DNA of 55,996 bases from Limisphaerales bacterium (GTDB taxonomy: Bacteria; Verrucomicrobiota; Verrucomicrobiia; Limisphaerales; BOG-1460), in NCBI GenBank assembly GCA_003159675.1, contig PLQC01000181.1, positions 5,258 to 61,253 on the forward strand, read 5' to 3'. Shown here one piece after another: positions 48,525-55,996 of the stretch. The translations under genes were made by a program, and so were the position numbers. Under the pieces are notes generated by a model. It was not told the DNA's origin. It worked only from the letters and a program-made list of their open reading frames with translations, and did not search any database. Positions within the stretch are counted from its first letter, which is position 1. The number at the start of each line of letters is the position of its first letter.

Positions 48525-49124
48525 ATGGACGCTGCCTTCTGGAACGACCGCTACGCCGTCGCCGGCCATGTTTACGGCGAGGCACCCAACGCTTTCGTGG
48601 CGGAAGTAGCGCCGCAAATTCCCGCCGGGCCGGTGTTGTGCCTGGCCGAAGGTGAAGGACGCAATGCCGTTCATCTCGCCACGCTCGGCCACCGGGTTAC
48701 GGCGGTGGATCAATCGGAGGTTGGCTTGGCCAAGGCCCGGCGTCTGGCTGGCGCACGCGGCGTGGAAATCGAAACCGTGCTCGCCGATCTGGCAAATTAT
48801 TCCATCGCCACTGGCGCGTGGGCGGGAATAGTCGCGACGTTTGCGCATCTGCCACCGGCCTTGCGGCGACGGGTCCACCGCGATGTGATGGCGGGGCTTC
48901 AGTCCGGCGGCGTGTTCGTCCTTGAAGCCTACACGTCGGCGCAACTGGCGTTCGGCACCGGCGGACCGAAATCGCCCGAACGGCTCATGACGCTGGACGG
49001 CTTGCGCGAAGAATTGTCCGGCCTCGAATTTCTCATCGCCCGCGAATTGGAACGCGACGTGATCGAGGGCGACGGCCACACCGGCCGGGGCGCCGTCGTG
49101 CAAATTCTCGCCCGGCGAGTTTGA
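48525..49124 (+). CDS. Class I SAM-dependent methyltransferase (TehB-like)
   Basis: The 199-residue Rossmann-fold methyltransferase has motif I VLCLAEGEGRNAVHLATLG, the acidic post-I residue in VTAVDQSEVGLAKARRL, and a motif IV-like IVATFAHLPPALRRRV. N-terminal AFWNDRYAVAGHVYGEAPN is typical of the TehB/UbiE-like group that methylates small molecules, including thiols, tellurite or quinone precursors. The acceptor is not predictable. The gene starts 15 bases after the SDR. Confidence 0.9.
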   Translation: MDAAFWNDRYAVAGHVYGEAPNAFVAEVAPQIPAGPVLCLAEGEGRNAVHLATLGHRVTAVDQSEVGLAKARRLAGARGVEIETVLADLANYSIATGAWAGIVATFAHLPPALRRRVHRDVMAGLQSGGVFVLEAYTSAQLAFGTGGPKSPERLMTLDGLREELSGLEFLIARELERDVIEGDGHTGRGAVVQILARRV

Positions 49125-49186
49125 AGAGCGCCGTATCCGCCTTATCATATTGCCGTTTTGTCCGCCGCTGATGCGGAAACAGAAGT

Positions 49187-50101
49187 TTAATGACTGGTGC
49201 GCCCGGGTGGAACGCGGAGCGGTTTTCCCATTTCCAGAACTTCCAGAAATTTTGCCAGCGCGGGGCTCTGGCTCCGGCCCCGGATGCGTTGCAGGTGTAG
49301 CGGACGTAGGATCGTCAAATCCTTCAGCGGAATGATTCCCAGGGAACCGGCCTGCACTTCCAGGGCGACAATCAGGCGCGACACGATGGCCACGCCCATG
49401 CCGGCAGCAACCGCGTTCTTGATCGCCTCCGGGCTCGCCAGCGACAGGAGCGGTTTGATTTTCAGCCCTTTCCGGCGCAACGCCCGCTCCACGACGGCCC
49501 GCGTGCCGGAGCCTTCCTCGCGGAGGAGGAACGGCTCGCGGCAGATTTCCCGGACGCTCACACGGCCGCGTTTCAGCAGCGGATGGCCGGCGGGCGCGAT
49601 GGCCACCAGTTCGTCCTGGAAAAAAACGGTGGATTCCAGTTCCTCGGATTCGAGCGGCCCTTCGGTCAGGCCCAGTTCAATCGCGCCGTCGAGCAAGGCG
49701 TGCTGGATGTGCTGGGTGTTGGCGGTTTCCACCTGCAATTCAATGTCGGGAAAACGGCGGTGAAATTCCGCGAGCACTCCGGGCAGGAGATAGCCGCCAA
49801 TCGTCAGGCTCGCGCCCACGGCCAACCGCCCGCGCTTCAGGCCGCGATATTCCTCAATCGCCCGCGCTGCGTCATTTTCCAACGAACGCCAGCGATGGGC
49901 GTAATCCTCCAGAATTGTTCCCGCCTCGGTCAGCCGGCAGCCGCGCGGCAGACGGTCCAGCAGGCGGACACCCAGCGCGCTCTCCAGTTCGGCGATTTGT
50001 TTGGAGACCGCCGGCTGGCTGACGCGCACCGAGGCGGCACCGCGGCTAATGCTGCCGGCCTGAGCGACGGCGTGAAATAGGGCCAGGTGGTTCCGATTCA
50101 T
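49187..50101 (-). CDS. LysR-type transcriptional regulator
   Basis: About 304 residues. The N-terminal winged helix-turn-helix is LALFHAVAQAGSISRGAASV then RVSQPAVSKQIAELESALGV, and the effector domain follows, with AVGASLTIGGYLLPGVLAEF. It belongs with the CysB/CbbR-like group. ATG 50101 was chosen by alignment; a start 66 bases earlier would lie in the divergent promoter. It is divergent from the YeiH gene (79-base gap), so it most likely controls it, as YeiE does for yeiH in E. coli. Confidence 0.92.
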   Translation of the reverse strand: MNRNHLALFHAVAQAGSISRGAASVRVSQPAVSKQIAELESALGVRLLDRLPRGCRLTEAGTILEDYAHRWRSLENDAARAIEEYRGLKRGRLAVGASLTIGGYLLPGVLAEFHRRFPDIELQVETANTQHIQHALLDGAIELGLTEGPLESEELESTVFFQDELVAIAPAGHPLLKRGRVSVREICREPFLLREEGSGTRAVVERALRRKGLKIKPLLSLASPEAIKNAVAAGMGVAIVSRLIVALEVQAGSLGIIPLKDLTILRPLHLQRIRGRSQSPALAKFLEVLEMGKPLRVPPGRTSH

Positions 50102-50179
50102 GATATAACCATATGCTATGATTGATATAGAAACAATGTCTTTGTGGCATACACACGATGAAGGCATTGTTTCCCCAAC
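50102..50179. promoter_or_regulatory. Divergent LysR/YeiH control region
   Basis: The 78 bases between the two starts are AT-rich for this genome and carry a TN11A-like ATAACCATATGCTAT (from about 50105) and a wider inverted repeat AACAATG/CATTGTT. Either may be the LysR binding box. No exact box can be fixed by reading alone. Confidence 0.4.
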
Positions 50180-51217
50180 ATGAATGCCATTTCTTCAGAC
50201 AAACCGGAAAACGCGATTCACCGGCCTGAACCGGCGGTCGCGCCCGGTCATTTTGCCAAAGTTGCCGCTTTGGTGGTTATTGCCACTGTGCTGATTCTCT
50301 GGGCATCGCCGCCGACCGCCCTGGTGGCCGGCATCGTGTTCGCGCTTTTGATCGGGCATCCGTTCGCCCATTGGAATCACCATGTCACGAAATGGCTGCT
50401 GCAAATTTGCGTGGTGCTGCTCGGTTTTGGCATGAATCTGCCGGTGGTGCTGCGCCTGGGACTCAACGGTTCGCTGTTCGCCGCCGCGACCATCTGCGCC
50501 ACGCTGCTGCTCGGCTGGTGGGTGGGACGCCGGCTTGCGCTGGATCGGAAAACCACCACGCTGATTTCGGTCGGCACCGCCATCTGCGGCGGTTCGGCCA
50601 TTGCCGCCGTCAGTTCGGTCATCGGGGCTTCGGAGGCGGAAATCGCCGTCTCGATCGGGACGATTTTTCTGCTGAACGCCGTCGCGCTTTACGTTTTTCC
50701 GCTTGCCGGCCATCTGCTGCATTTGAGCCAGGCGCAGTTCGGCCTGTGGGCGGGTGTGGCCATCCACGACATTTCGTCGGTGGTCGGCGCGGGCTTGAGC
50801 TACGGGCCGGACGCCTTGCAGACCGCCACAGCGGTGAAACTGTCGCGCACGCTTTGGATCGTGCCGCTGACGTTGGCGATCGCCTTCGGTCTCGGCCGGC
50901 GGAAACCGGCGGGCGCGGGTGCGGAAGTTTCACAACGGGCCAAAAAATTCAAAATCGCCGTGCCGTGGTTCATCGGCTTTTTTCTGCTGGCCTCGCTGCT
51001 GCGCAGTTATGTTCCGGCCATTTCGGAATGGTCGCCGGAGCTTTCGGGAATCGCGCGCCGGGGCATGATCCTGGTGCTGTTCCTGATCGGCACCTCACTG
51101 TCCCTGCGCGCGGTGCGGGTGGTGGGCTGGCGGACGGTGGCGACCGGACTGGTGCTGTGGCTGTTCATCAGCATCACGTCGCTGCTGGCCATCTATGGCT
51201 TGCACCTGGCCTCGTGA
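50180..51217 (+). CDS. YeiH/UPF0324 family membrane protein (putative sulfate exporter)
   Basis: This 345-residue protein has about ten membrane helices. Family markers are LLQICVVLLGFGMNLPVVLR, ISVGTAICGGSAIAAVSSVIG and LWAGVAIHDISSVVGAGLSY. The family is often annotated as sulfate exporters on weak evidence and sits with LysR partners; anion or sulfur-compound transport is reasonable here given the neighbouring rhodanese and CoA-disulfide-reductase genes. Confidence 0.9.
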   Translation: MNAISSDKPENAIHRPEPAVAPGHFAKVAALVVIATVLILWASPPTALVAGIVFALLIGHPFAHWNHHVTKWLLQICVVLLGFGMNLPVVLRLGLNGSLFAAATICATLLLGWWVGRRLALDRKTTTLISVGTAICGGSAIAAVSSVIGASEAEIAVSIGTIFLLNAVALYVFPLAGHLLHLSQAQFGLWAGVAIHDISSVVGAGLSYGPDALQTATAVKLSRTLWIVPLTLAIAFGLGRRKPAGAGAEVSQRAKKFKIAVPWFIGFFLLASLLRSYVPAISEWSPELSGIARRGMILVLFLIGTSLSLRAVRVVGWRTVATGLVLWLFISITSLLAIYGLHLAS

Positions 51218-51223
51218 AGTCGT

Positions 51224-52066
51224 TTAACGCTCGAATGCAAACCGGCGGCCCACGCCGGGCGCGGCGCAGCGTCCGGGAAAACTTTCCCATAACCGCGCGA
51301 CGGCAGCCGCGCCGGTGCAGTGCGCCGGCACGAGCAGCGGAATCTCCCGTTGCCGCAGCGCCTCGACCGTTGCGGCCAGCCGTTCCGGAGACGCGTTGAG
51401 CAGGTGCAGGCCACCCAGCACGGCGCGAAATGGCCGGCCGGGATTGAGTCCCTGGATGTAATCAAGCGTGTTGACCACGCCGGCATGGGCGCAACCCAGC
51501 ACCACCACCACGCCGGCGGATGTGTCGAAAAACACCGCCTGATCGTCCCGCACCGGATCGGGCTGCGTGGCGCGTTCATTCAGAAAGAAGCGTCCGCCCG
51601 GATCCTCGTAAGGAGTGCGGCGGGGAATTTCTCCGGTGACAAACAAGCCTTTGACCACCTCCGTGCAGGTTCGCGTTTCAATGATCTTCCCTTGAGGGCG
51701 CGCGAGGACGGCGCGGCTGGCTTCGGGCAGGCCGATGAAACGCGGCGTGCCATCGGGCTGAAGGCTGAATTTCGGTTCCCGCGCCGCCGGGTGCAGGAAA
51801 ACCGGCGGACACGCTGAAGTTGCAGCCACCGCCGCCAGGCCGCCGGTGTGGTCGTAGTGGCCGTGGCTCAAGACGATGGCGTCGAGCCGGTCCAAGGAAA
51901 TGCCGAGCTGGTGGGCGTTCTCAACCAGCAAATCCGTCTGCCCGGTGTCGAACAGGACCTGGTGCGATCCGAATTGAATGTGCCAAGCCAGCCCGTGTTC
52001 GGCCTTGAGTCCGGGCTCGTGGACCGAATTTTCCACCAGAAAGGTGATGCTGATTTTTTGGCTCAT
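51224..52066 (-). CDS. MBL-fold metallohydrolase
   Basis: About 280 residues with the metal motif HGHYDHTGG (full H-x-H-x-D-H), an upstream VLFDTGQTDLLVENA, a downstream VVLGCAHAGVVNTLDYI (third metal histidine) and a C-terminal HLLNASPERLAATVEAL. This is the subgroup related to 7,8-dihydropterin synthase-like MBL proteins. The substrate is unknown. ATG 52066 was chosen; it overlaps the stop of the thioesterase on the same strand (ATGA at 52063-52066), so the two are translationally coupled. Confidence 0.9.
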   Translation of the reverse strand: MSQKISITFLVENSVHEPGLKAEHGLAWHIQFGSHQVLFDTGQTDLLVENAHQLGISLDRLDAIVLSHGHYDHTGGLAAVAATSACPPVFLHPAAREPKFSLQPDGTPRFIGLPEASRAVLARPQGKIIETRTCTEVVKGLFVTGEIPRRTPYEDPGGRFFLNERATQPDPVRDDQAVFFDTSAGVVVVLGCAHAGVVNTLDYIQGLNPGRPFRAVLGGLHLLNASPERLAATVEALRQREIPLLVPAHCTGAAAVARLWESFPGRCAAPGVGRRFAFER

Positions 52067-52503
52067 GCGGGTTTCATGAATTTGCCGGTGGCGCTCGCCT
52101 TGACCGTGCCACCTTGCCTGAGTTCGGCGCGCAGTTGAAACAGCCCGTGAGAGTCGTCCTCCAACCAAGCCCGCAGCAACGTCTCTTCGGCGGCGGCAAC
52201 TCCCGCGTGGTAACACGCCTTTAGTTCCACTGTCAGAGCACGATGTCCGAGTGCGAAGAGACAGTTGGTCATCGCGCCATCGAGCATCGCCGCGATCACG
52301 CCGCCATGCAGCAGACCCGGATAGCCCTCCAGCGCGCTGTGCCCGAGAAAATTCGCGCTTACGCTACCATCCGGCTGCGGCGTATAGCGTAGCGCCAGCC
52401 CCATTGGGTTCGAGCCACTGCACACAAAGCAGAAAGGATGCGCTTCCGCCTGGGTGCTGCGGAAATGGGTTTGGGCGCTGTCACGCGCAACGGGTGTCGT
52501 CAT
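52063..52503 (-). CDS. Hotdog-fold thioesterase (PaaI-like)
   Basis: This 146-residue hotdog protein shows HPFCFVCSGSNPMGLALRY at the N-terminus (two cysteines), the central LEGYPGLLHGGVIAAMLDGA motif with the HGG helix, and a terminal GTVKASATGKFM. It hydrolyses acyl-CoA-like thioesters; the substrate is unknown. It is translated just before, and coupled to, the MBL gene. The two face the sigma-54 activator across 196 bases. Confidence 0.9.
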   Translation of the reverse strand: MTTPVARDSAQTHFRSTQAEAHPFCFVCSGSNPMGLALRYTPQPDGSVSANFLGHSALEGYPGLLHGGVIAAMLDGAMTNCLFALGHRALTVELKACYHAGVAAAEETLLRAWLEDDSHGLFQLRAELRQGGTVKASATGKFMKPA

Positions 52504-52699
52504 GCGCTACCGCAAAGCAGCGACAATGCCAGCCGGACGAACTTGCTGTTGCACGTTGAAAACCGGCCATTTTGCACAAGCTGCGGCATGGTTGAGCGTG
52601 CAAGACACCACGATCCCTCCGCCGACCATGGCAAAATGCCATTGCGAACACCGCGTTGAAAGCTGATGATGGAATGGTGGATTCGCACTCCGCGCCCAA

Positions 52700-54022
52700 A
52701 TGCAGGAAACGCTTCATAACCAGTTGCTCGATTCGGTGCCCGACGGTGTGTTCACCGTGGATGCCGACTGGCGCATAACCTTTTTCAATCGCGCCGCCGA
52801 GCAAATCACCGGCATCCGACGGCAGGAGGCGCTGGACCGGCGCTGTTGCGATGTGTTCCGCGCCTCGATCTGCGAAACGGCCTGCGCGTTGAAGCAAACC
52901 CTGGCCACCCACCGGCCCGTGGCCAACAAGGTCGTTTATATCGTGAACGCGCGGGGTGAACGCATCCCGATCAGCGTTTCCACCGCCGCGCTCAAGGATG
53001 CACGCGGCAAAACCATCGGCGGCGTGGAGAGCTTCCGCGATCTGCGATTGGTGAACGAACTGCGCCGCGAAGCCGAGCAACAGGATTCATTTTCGGACAT
53101 CATCGGGCGCAGCGCGACGATGCGGCAATTGTTTGATCTTCTGCCGCCAGTGGCTGAGAGCGACAGCACGGTGCTCGTGGAAGGACCCAGCGGCACGGGC
53201 AAGGAACTGTTTGCGCGGGCCATCCACCAGCTTTCGCGACGGCACGCGAAGAAGTTCATCGCCCTCAACTGCGGCGCGCTGCCGGACACGTTGCTGGAAA
53301 GCGAATTATTCGGCTACAAAGCCGGCGCGTTCACCGACGCGCGCAAGGACAAACCCGGCCGTTTCGCGTTGGCCGAGGGTGGAACCATCTTTCTGGACGA
53401 AATCGGCGACATCTCGCCGGCCATGCAAACCCGGTTGTTGCGCGTGTTGCAGGAGCGCGTTTATGAACCGCTCGGCGGCGTGGAAACCCTGCGCTGCGAC
53501 GTACGGGTGATTGCCGCATCGAACAAGCCGCTCCGGGGACTGGTGAAGGAGGGAAAATTTCGCGAAGACCTGTTTTATCGCGTGCATGTGGTCCGGCTGG
53601 AATTGCCGCCGTTGCGCGAGCGCCGCGAGGATATTCCCCTCCTGGTTGACCATTTCGTGGCGCGATATAACCGCCTCAAGGGGCGGGACGTTGCCGGTGT
53701 GTCCGATGCCGCGCTCACGCGGCTGATGGAACATGATTTTCCCGGCAACATTCGCGAACTGGAGAACATCATCGAACACGCCTTCGTGCTTTGTCGCAGC
53801 GGACTGATTGAGTTGTCGCACCTGCCGCCGCATCTGCGCGGCGCGGAAGACGAAGCCCGCTCCGGGCTGCCGTCCGGCCTGACGCTGGCAACGATGGAAA
53901 AGTTGCTCATCCGTGACGCGCTGCGCCGGCACAAAGGCAACCGCGCCGCCGCCGCCCGCGAACTGGGCATTGATGTCAGCACGCTGTTTCGAAAAATCAA
54001 GGCGCTGAAATTAAAGGGCTGA
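52700..54022 (+). CDS. Sigma-54-dependent activator with PAS sensor (NtrC type)
   Basis: The 440-residue protein has a PAS domain (1-about 120), an AAA+ domain (about 145-370) and a Fis-type DNA-binding domain (about 400-440, ALRRHKGNRAAAARELGIDV). Walker A is EGPSGTGKELFARAI; the sigma-54 contact loop reads GAFTDA where GAFTGA is usual; Walker B is GGTIFLDEIGD. The PAS domain holds four cysteines (RRCCDVF; SICETAC), which could bind a metal or iron-sulfur cluster or form disulfides. There is no receiver domain, so the PAS senses directly. Targets are likely among the sulfur genes nearby. Confidence 0.93.
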   Translation: MQETLHNQLLDSVPDGVFTVDADWRITFFNRAAEQITGIRRQEALDRRCCDVFRASICETACALKQTLATHRPVANKVVYIVNARGERIPISVSTAALKDARGKTIGGVESFRDLRLVNELRREAEQQDSFSDIIGRSATMRQLFDLLPPVAESDSTVLVEGPSGTGKELFARAIHQLSRRHAKKFIALNCGALPDTLLESELFGYKAGAFTDARKDKPGRFALAEGGTIFLDEIGDISPAMQTRLLRVLQERVYEPLGGVETLRCDVRVIAASNKPLRGLVKEGKFREDLFYRVHVVRLELPPLRERREDIPLLVDHFVARYNRLKGRDVAGVSDAALTRLMEHDFPGNIRELENIIEHAFVLCRSGLIELSHLPPHLRGAEDEARSGLPSGLTLATMEKLLIRDALRRHKGNRAAAARELGIDVSTLFRKIKALKLKG

Positions 54023-54079
54023 CTTGTCGCGCCAAAATCTGATGAAGGCGGAAAGCCAGAAAGATGGTAACATGGAACC

Positions 54080-54361
54080 ATGCTAAACGAGCACGACCAA
54101 GATCTCCTTCTGCGTTGCTGCCGCCTCGGCCACGAGGTGACTTTCGGCTATTGCCGGCAAGAAACGGGCGGAAAGCCCTGTCGCCTGATTCTGGACTGCT
54201 GGTGGGAACAATTCGACGTGCGCTCCTTCCTGCAGGCGCATCTGCCGGAGGCGGACATGGCCCAAGTCGAGCGTGCCAGCGCCTCTCCTCCTCCCGCCAA
54301 AGTGCTGAGCCTGGTGGAGATGATCCAGCAGGCAAAGGATCGGCTGAAGCGCAATCCATGA
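54080..54361 (+). CDS. Small protein of unknown function
   Basis: A 93-residue protein reading HDQDLLLRCCRLGHEVTFGY then CRQETGGKPCRLILDCWWEQ. It has three Cys-rich points (CC; YC; PC...DC), suggesting metal binding. It follows the sigma-54 activator by 57 bases on the same strand and could be its partner. The arrangement is reminiscent of small proteins encoded after sigma-54 regulators, but I recognise no family. Confidence 0.6.
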   Translation: MLNEHDQDLLLRCCRLGHEVTFGYCRQETGGKPCRLILDCWWEQFDVRSFLQAHLPEADMAQVERASASPPPAKVLSLVEMIQQAKDRLKRNP

Positions 54362-54404
54362 CAGCCCCGGCTGTGAGAGTGGCTGCGCCGCATGAATGGC
54401 TGTT

Positions 54405-55079
54405 TCAGCGAAGGTTGATGGTGTAAGGCTCCTGGCGCAAGAACTGGCCGAAATCCGGAGTGATGCGCTGGATTACGGGATCAATGGGATAAATATGTCC
54501 GTCGGCAGCCTGGATGGCGTTGCGAGGAAAAAGGTCGAAAACCAATAAGCCGGCCCTTTCATCATAATAAGCACCTTCATCCAACTTTTCATAACCCTTT
54601 CCCAGCATTAATTCGTCCAGAGCGGCTTGCGTTGGCGCGTCCCCTTTGATGGCTGGTTGGGAAGTGATAATGATAGGCTGGCCATTGTTTGCCACGATGC
54701 GTTCAAGCCGGATGTCGTCATCGAAAATCTGGTTTTGGAGGGCGAGACGGTCAAGGTATTCGGATGGGGTTGCACCATGAGTTCGTGAGCCCAAGGCAAT
54801 GCCATAACCTTTTTGCCGATCCAGCCGTGTTGCCTTGAGATAGCGTCGGGTGTGTTTTTGAAAAAAAACCTCATGCTCGCCACCTCGGGTAAAGACCGGT
54901 GGCAGACGACCGCTTGAACCTAGTTTCCCGTTTTCTTCGGCCCACTGGATGAGCCGCCGTTGCTCTGCTTCAACACGGCCCGCGCGACAGGCGTGATCGG
55001 CATCGTGGTCTGGAGCTGGCGGACTGCCTCCACGCGTGAAGTGAGCGGATGATTCAAGCGCCCTTCGAGCGTCGGCCAC
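54405..55079 (-). CDS. Polyvalent-type protein, possibly kinase-like, of uncertain function
   Basis: The 224-residue reading is most orderly in its last 170 residues: GGEHEVFFQKHTRRYLKATR, EYLDRLALQNQIFDDDIRLE, NNGQPIIITSQPAIKG and a closing PIDPVIQRITPDFGQFLRQE. This recalls the pseudokinase-like domain of phage-associated polyvalent proteins, but I hold this loosely. The start is uncertain: the same frame is open upstream to about 55190 without ATG, and a short N-terminal part (SPDDIRKAAVADARRALE) looks real. GTG 55079 is the first legal start. A frameshift further upstream is possible. Confidence 0.55.
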   Translation of the reverse strand: MADARRALESSAHFTRGGSPPAPDHDADHACRAGRVEAEQRRLIQWAEENGKLGSSGRLPPVFTRGGEHEVFFQKHTRRYLKATRLDRQKGYGIALGSRTHGATPSEYLDRLALQNQIFDDDIRLERIVANNGQPIIITSQPAIKGDAPTQAALDELMLGKGYEKLDEGAYYDERAGLLVFDLFPRNAIQAADGHIYPIDPVIQRITPDFGQFLRQEPYTINLR

Positions 55080-55241
55080 GGCCGCTTTTCGGATGTCATC
55101 TGGCGATGCATTTATGTGCTTAAATATAACATAACTGACGTTGTCTTGCGAGCCTTTTTTGATGCTGATTCACGGGGCAAATGAACGAAGCGGATGCCGC
55201 CTTGGATTCACGTCCCGATGATTTTCAGAGCCCTGCCAGTC

Positions 55242-55996
55242 TCACTTCAACAACCCATTCAGCACCTTCTGCCACTCGTCGCCATAGACCAATTCAAACA
55301 CAATTTTACGTTCTGGAAATTCCAAACCAAGCTCCGTCCAGCTTTTTTGTTCCGCCAGCTTGTTGCAAAGTTTAAAAACCTGCTTCTTGTAATCGGTGTC
55401 GTCGTTTTTCAGATGGATGCCTTTGGATTCAACGACGAATACTTTGTCGAAGTCCGTTTTATCGGCGGGGCTGGTGCGCGAAACCATGAAATCTGGATAA
55501 ATCCCATTTTTGCGCCAGCCTTGCAGACGATAATCCTGCCGCGAAAGATTTCGATACCACCAAAGCAACTGCCCCTGCTTCTCGAAATACCACGCCACGC
55601 TTTGCTCCTCGCGGTTCAAGCCATCCTCGGCGACCTGCTCAAACAAACTCATCTGCAAGGGCGAGTTGTCTTCGCGCGTCAGCTTGCGCGTTCCTTTGCG
55701 CATGGAAATCTTGCTGGGCAACCGGTAGCCCGCGTCATCTTTTAGCAGCAGGAAACGCAGCTTCTTCGCGCTCACCAAATCAGTAAAAACTTCCTGCGCG
55801 AGCCGGTTGCGCTCGGCATCGGCGCGTTTTACCAACTCCTGAACGATGAACACAAAATTTTCCGCCACTTGGTTCAGTCCGTTCTTTCGCGTCAGCGTGG
55901 CGATGACATCTTTGACAATGTCGTGGGCAATCCACGGGTTCGGAATCATTTCAAGCATCTGCCGCGTGGCAAATACTATGGTGCTCCCGGAAAACT
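55242..55996 (-). CDS. C-terminal part of a type III restriction/helicase subunit (partial)
   Basis: The gene enters at the right edge and ends at 55242, about 251 codons. The first visible residues (FSGSTIVFATRQMLEMIPNP) continue from outside the window. The last part holds a PD-(D/E)XK nuclease: YPDFMVSR, then VFVVESKGIHLKNDDTDYKK, where Asp, Glu and Lys form the site. The layout matches the C-terminal nuclease part of Res-like subunits of type III restriction systems. The helicase part must lie beyond 55996, so the completeness of the system is unknown. Confidence 0.75.
   Translation of the reverse strand, partial: FSGSTIVFATRQMLEMIPNPWIAHDIVKDVIATLTRKNGLNQVAENFVFIVQELVKRADAERNRLAQEVFTDLVSAKKLRFLLLKDDAGYRLPSKISMRKGTRKLTREDNSPLQMSLFEQVAEDGLNREEQSVAWYFEKQGQLLWWYRNLSRQDYRLQGWRKNGIYPDFMVSRTSPADKTDFDKVFVVESKGIHLKNDDTDYKKQVFKLCNKLAEQKSWTELGLEFPERKIVFELVYGDEWQKVLNGLLK

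Noticed and set aside
54920-55111. A separate 63-codon gene starting at 55111
   Set aside because: It overlaps the start of the 54405-55079 gene in another frame, and its product lacks the order seen in that gene's frame.
1-55996. CRISPR arrays, rRNA genes or prophage modules
   Set aside because: No regularly spaced direct repeats, rRNA signature or phage structural genes were seen.

Overview
The window looks like a piece of a Verrucomicrobiota genome, probably of the Pedosphaera/Limisphaerales (subdivision 3) type. The evidence is indirect: high-GC coding sequence with very few Shine-Dalgarno sites, an ECF sigma factor beside a zinc-ribbon Ser/Thr kinase with HEAT repeats, TMTC-type membrane-TPR proteins, and palindromic repeats in the intergenic and even coding DNA. 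No rRNA and no CRISPR array are visible. One tRNA with a CAU anticodon is intact.

Layout. 1-13.6 kb holds ordinary chromosomal genes: a coiled-coil/TPR protein, an HNH nuclease, an orphan RelE-like protein, a TMTC-like protein, signal peptidase I, a response regulator, ribosomal protein S20, a glycosyltransferase, a frameshifted SpoIIE-type phosphatase, DsbD and a redoxin. 13.55-14.4 kb is a scar of fragments: an integrase N-terminus, half a tRNA, the C-terminus of an exonuclease, the intact tRNA and an unknown C-terminus. 14.5-20.2 kb is a complete tripartite RND efflux operon with translational coupling. 20.3-24.5 kb is a minus-strand unit of a small HTH protein, an ECF sigma factor and the Ser/Thr kinase.

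24.7-44.1 kb is the highlight: a fluoride island. Four fluoride (crcB-type) riboswitch aptamers lie in 18.4 kb, all on the plus strand. The first sits before a deleted CrcB-DUF190 fusion remnant and then a seven-subunit membrane complex resembling hydrogenase-4/complex I, ending in enolase. The catalytic subunit of that complex has lost all four NiFe-binding cysteines, so it is an Ehr (energy-converting-hydrogenase-related) complex and not a hydrogenase. A GxxExxY cassette with inverted-repeat ends sits inside the operon. The second riboswitch precedes a P-loop NTPase gene broken by an in-frame TGA, a 20-codon ORF and a dynamin-like GTPase. The third precedes a metallophosphoesterase fused to an all-alpha dUTPase-like domain, followed by a second dynamin-like GTPase. 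The fourth precedes a formylglycine-generating-enzyme-like protein whose end runs into a thrH fragment. A reasonable inference is a fluoride-stress programme that combines ion-coupled energetics, replacement of a fluoride-sensitive glycolytic enzyme, nucleotide clean-up and membrane remodelling.

44.3-54.4 kb is a sulfur/redox block: an ECF sigma and zinc anti-sigma pair, two promoter-like elements with the same spacing, a DUF2892-like relic, a CoA-disulfide-reductase-like flavoprotein with a rhodanese domain, a free rhodanese, an SDR, a methyltransferase, a LysR/YeiH divergent pair, an MBL hydrolase, a thioesterase and a sigma-54 activator with a cysteine-rich PAS domain. The right edge holds a polyvalent-type protein of uncertain function and the C-terminal part of a type III restriction/helicase subunit that runs off the window.

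Several genes carry deletions, a frameshift or a stop codon. These may be true decay, or assembly or sequencing errors in a draft genome; raw reads would decide.
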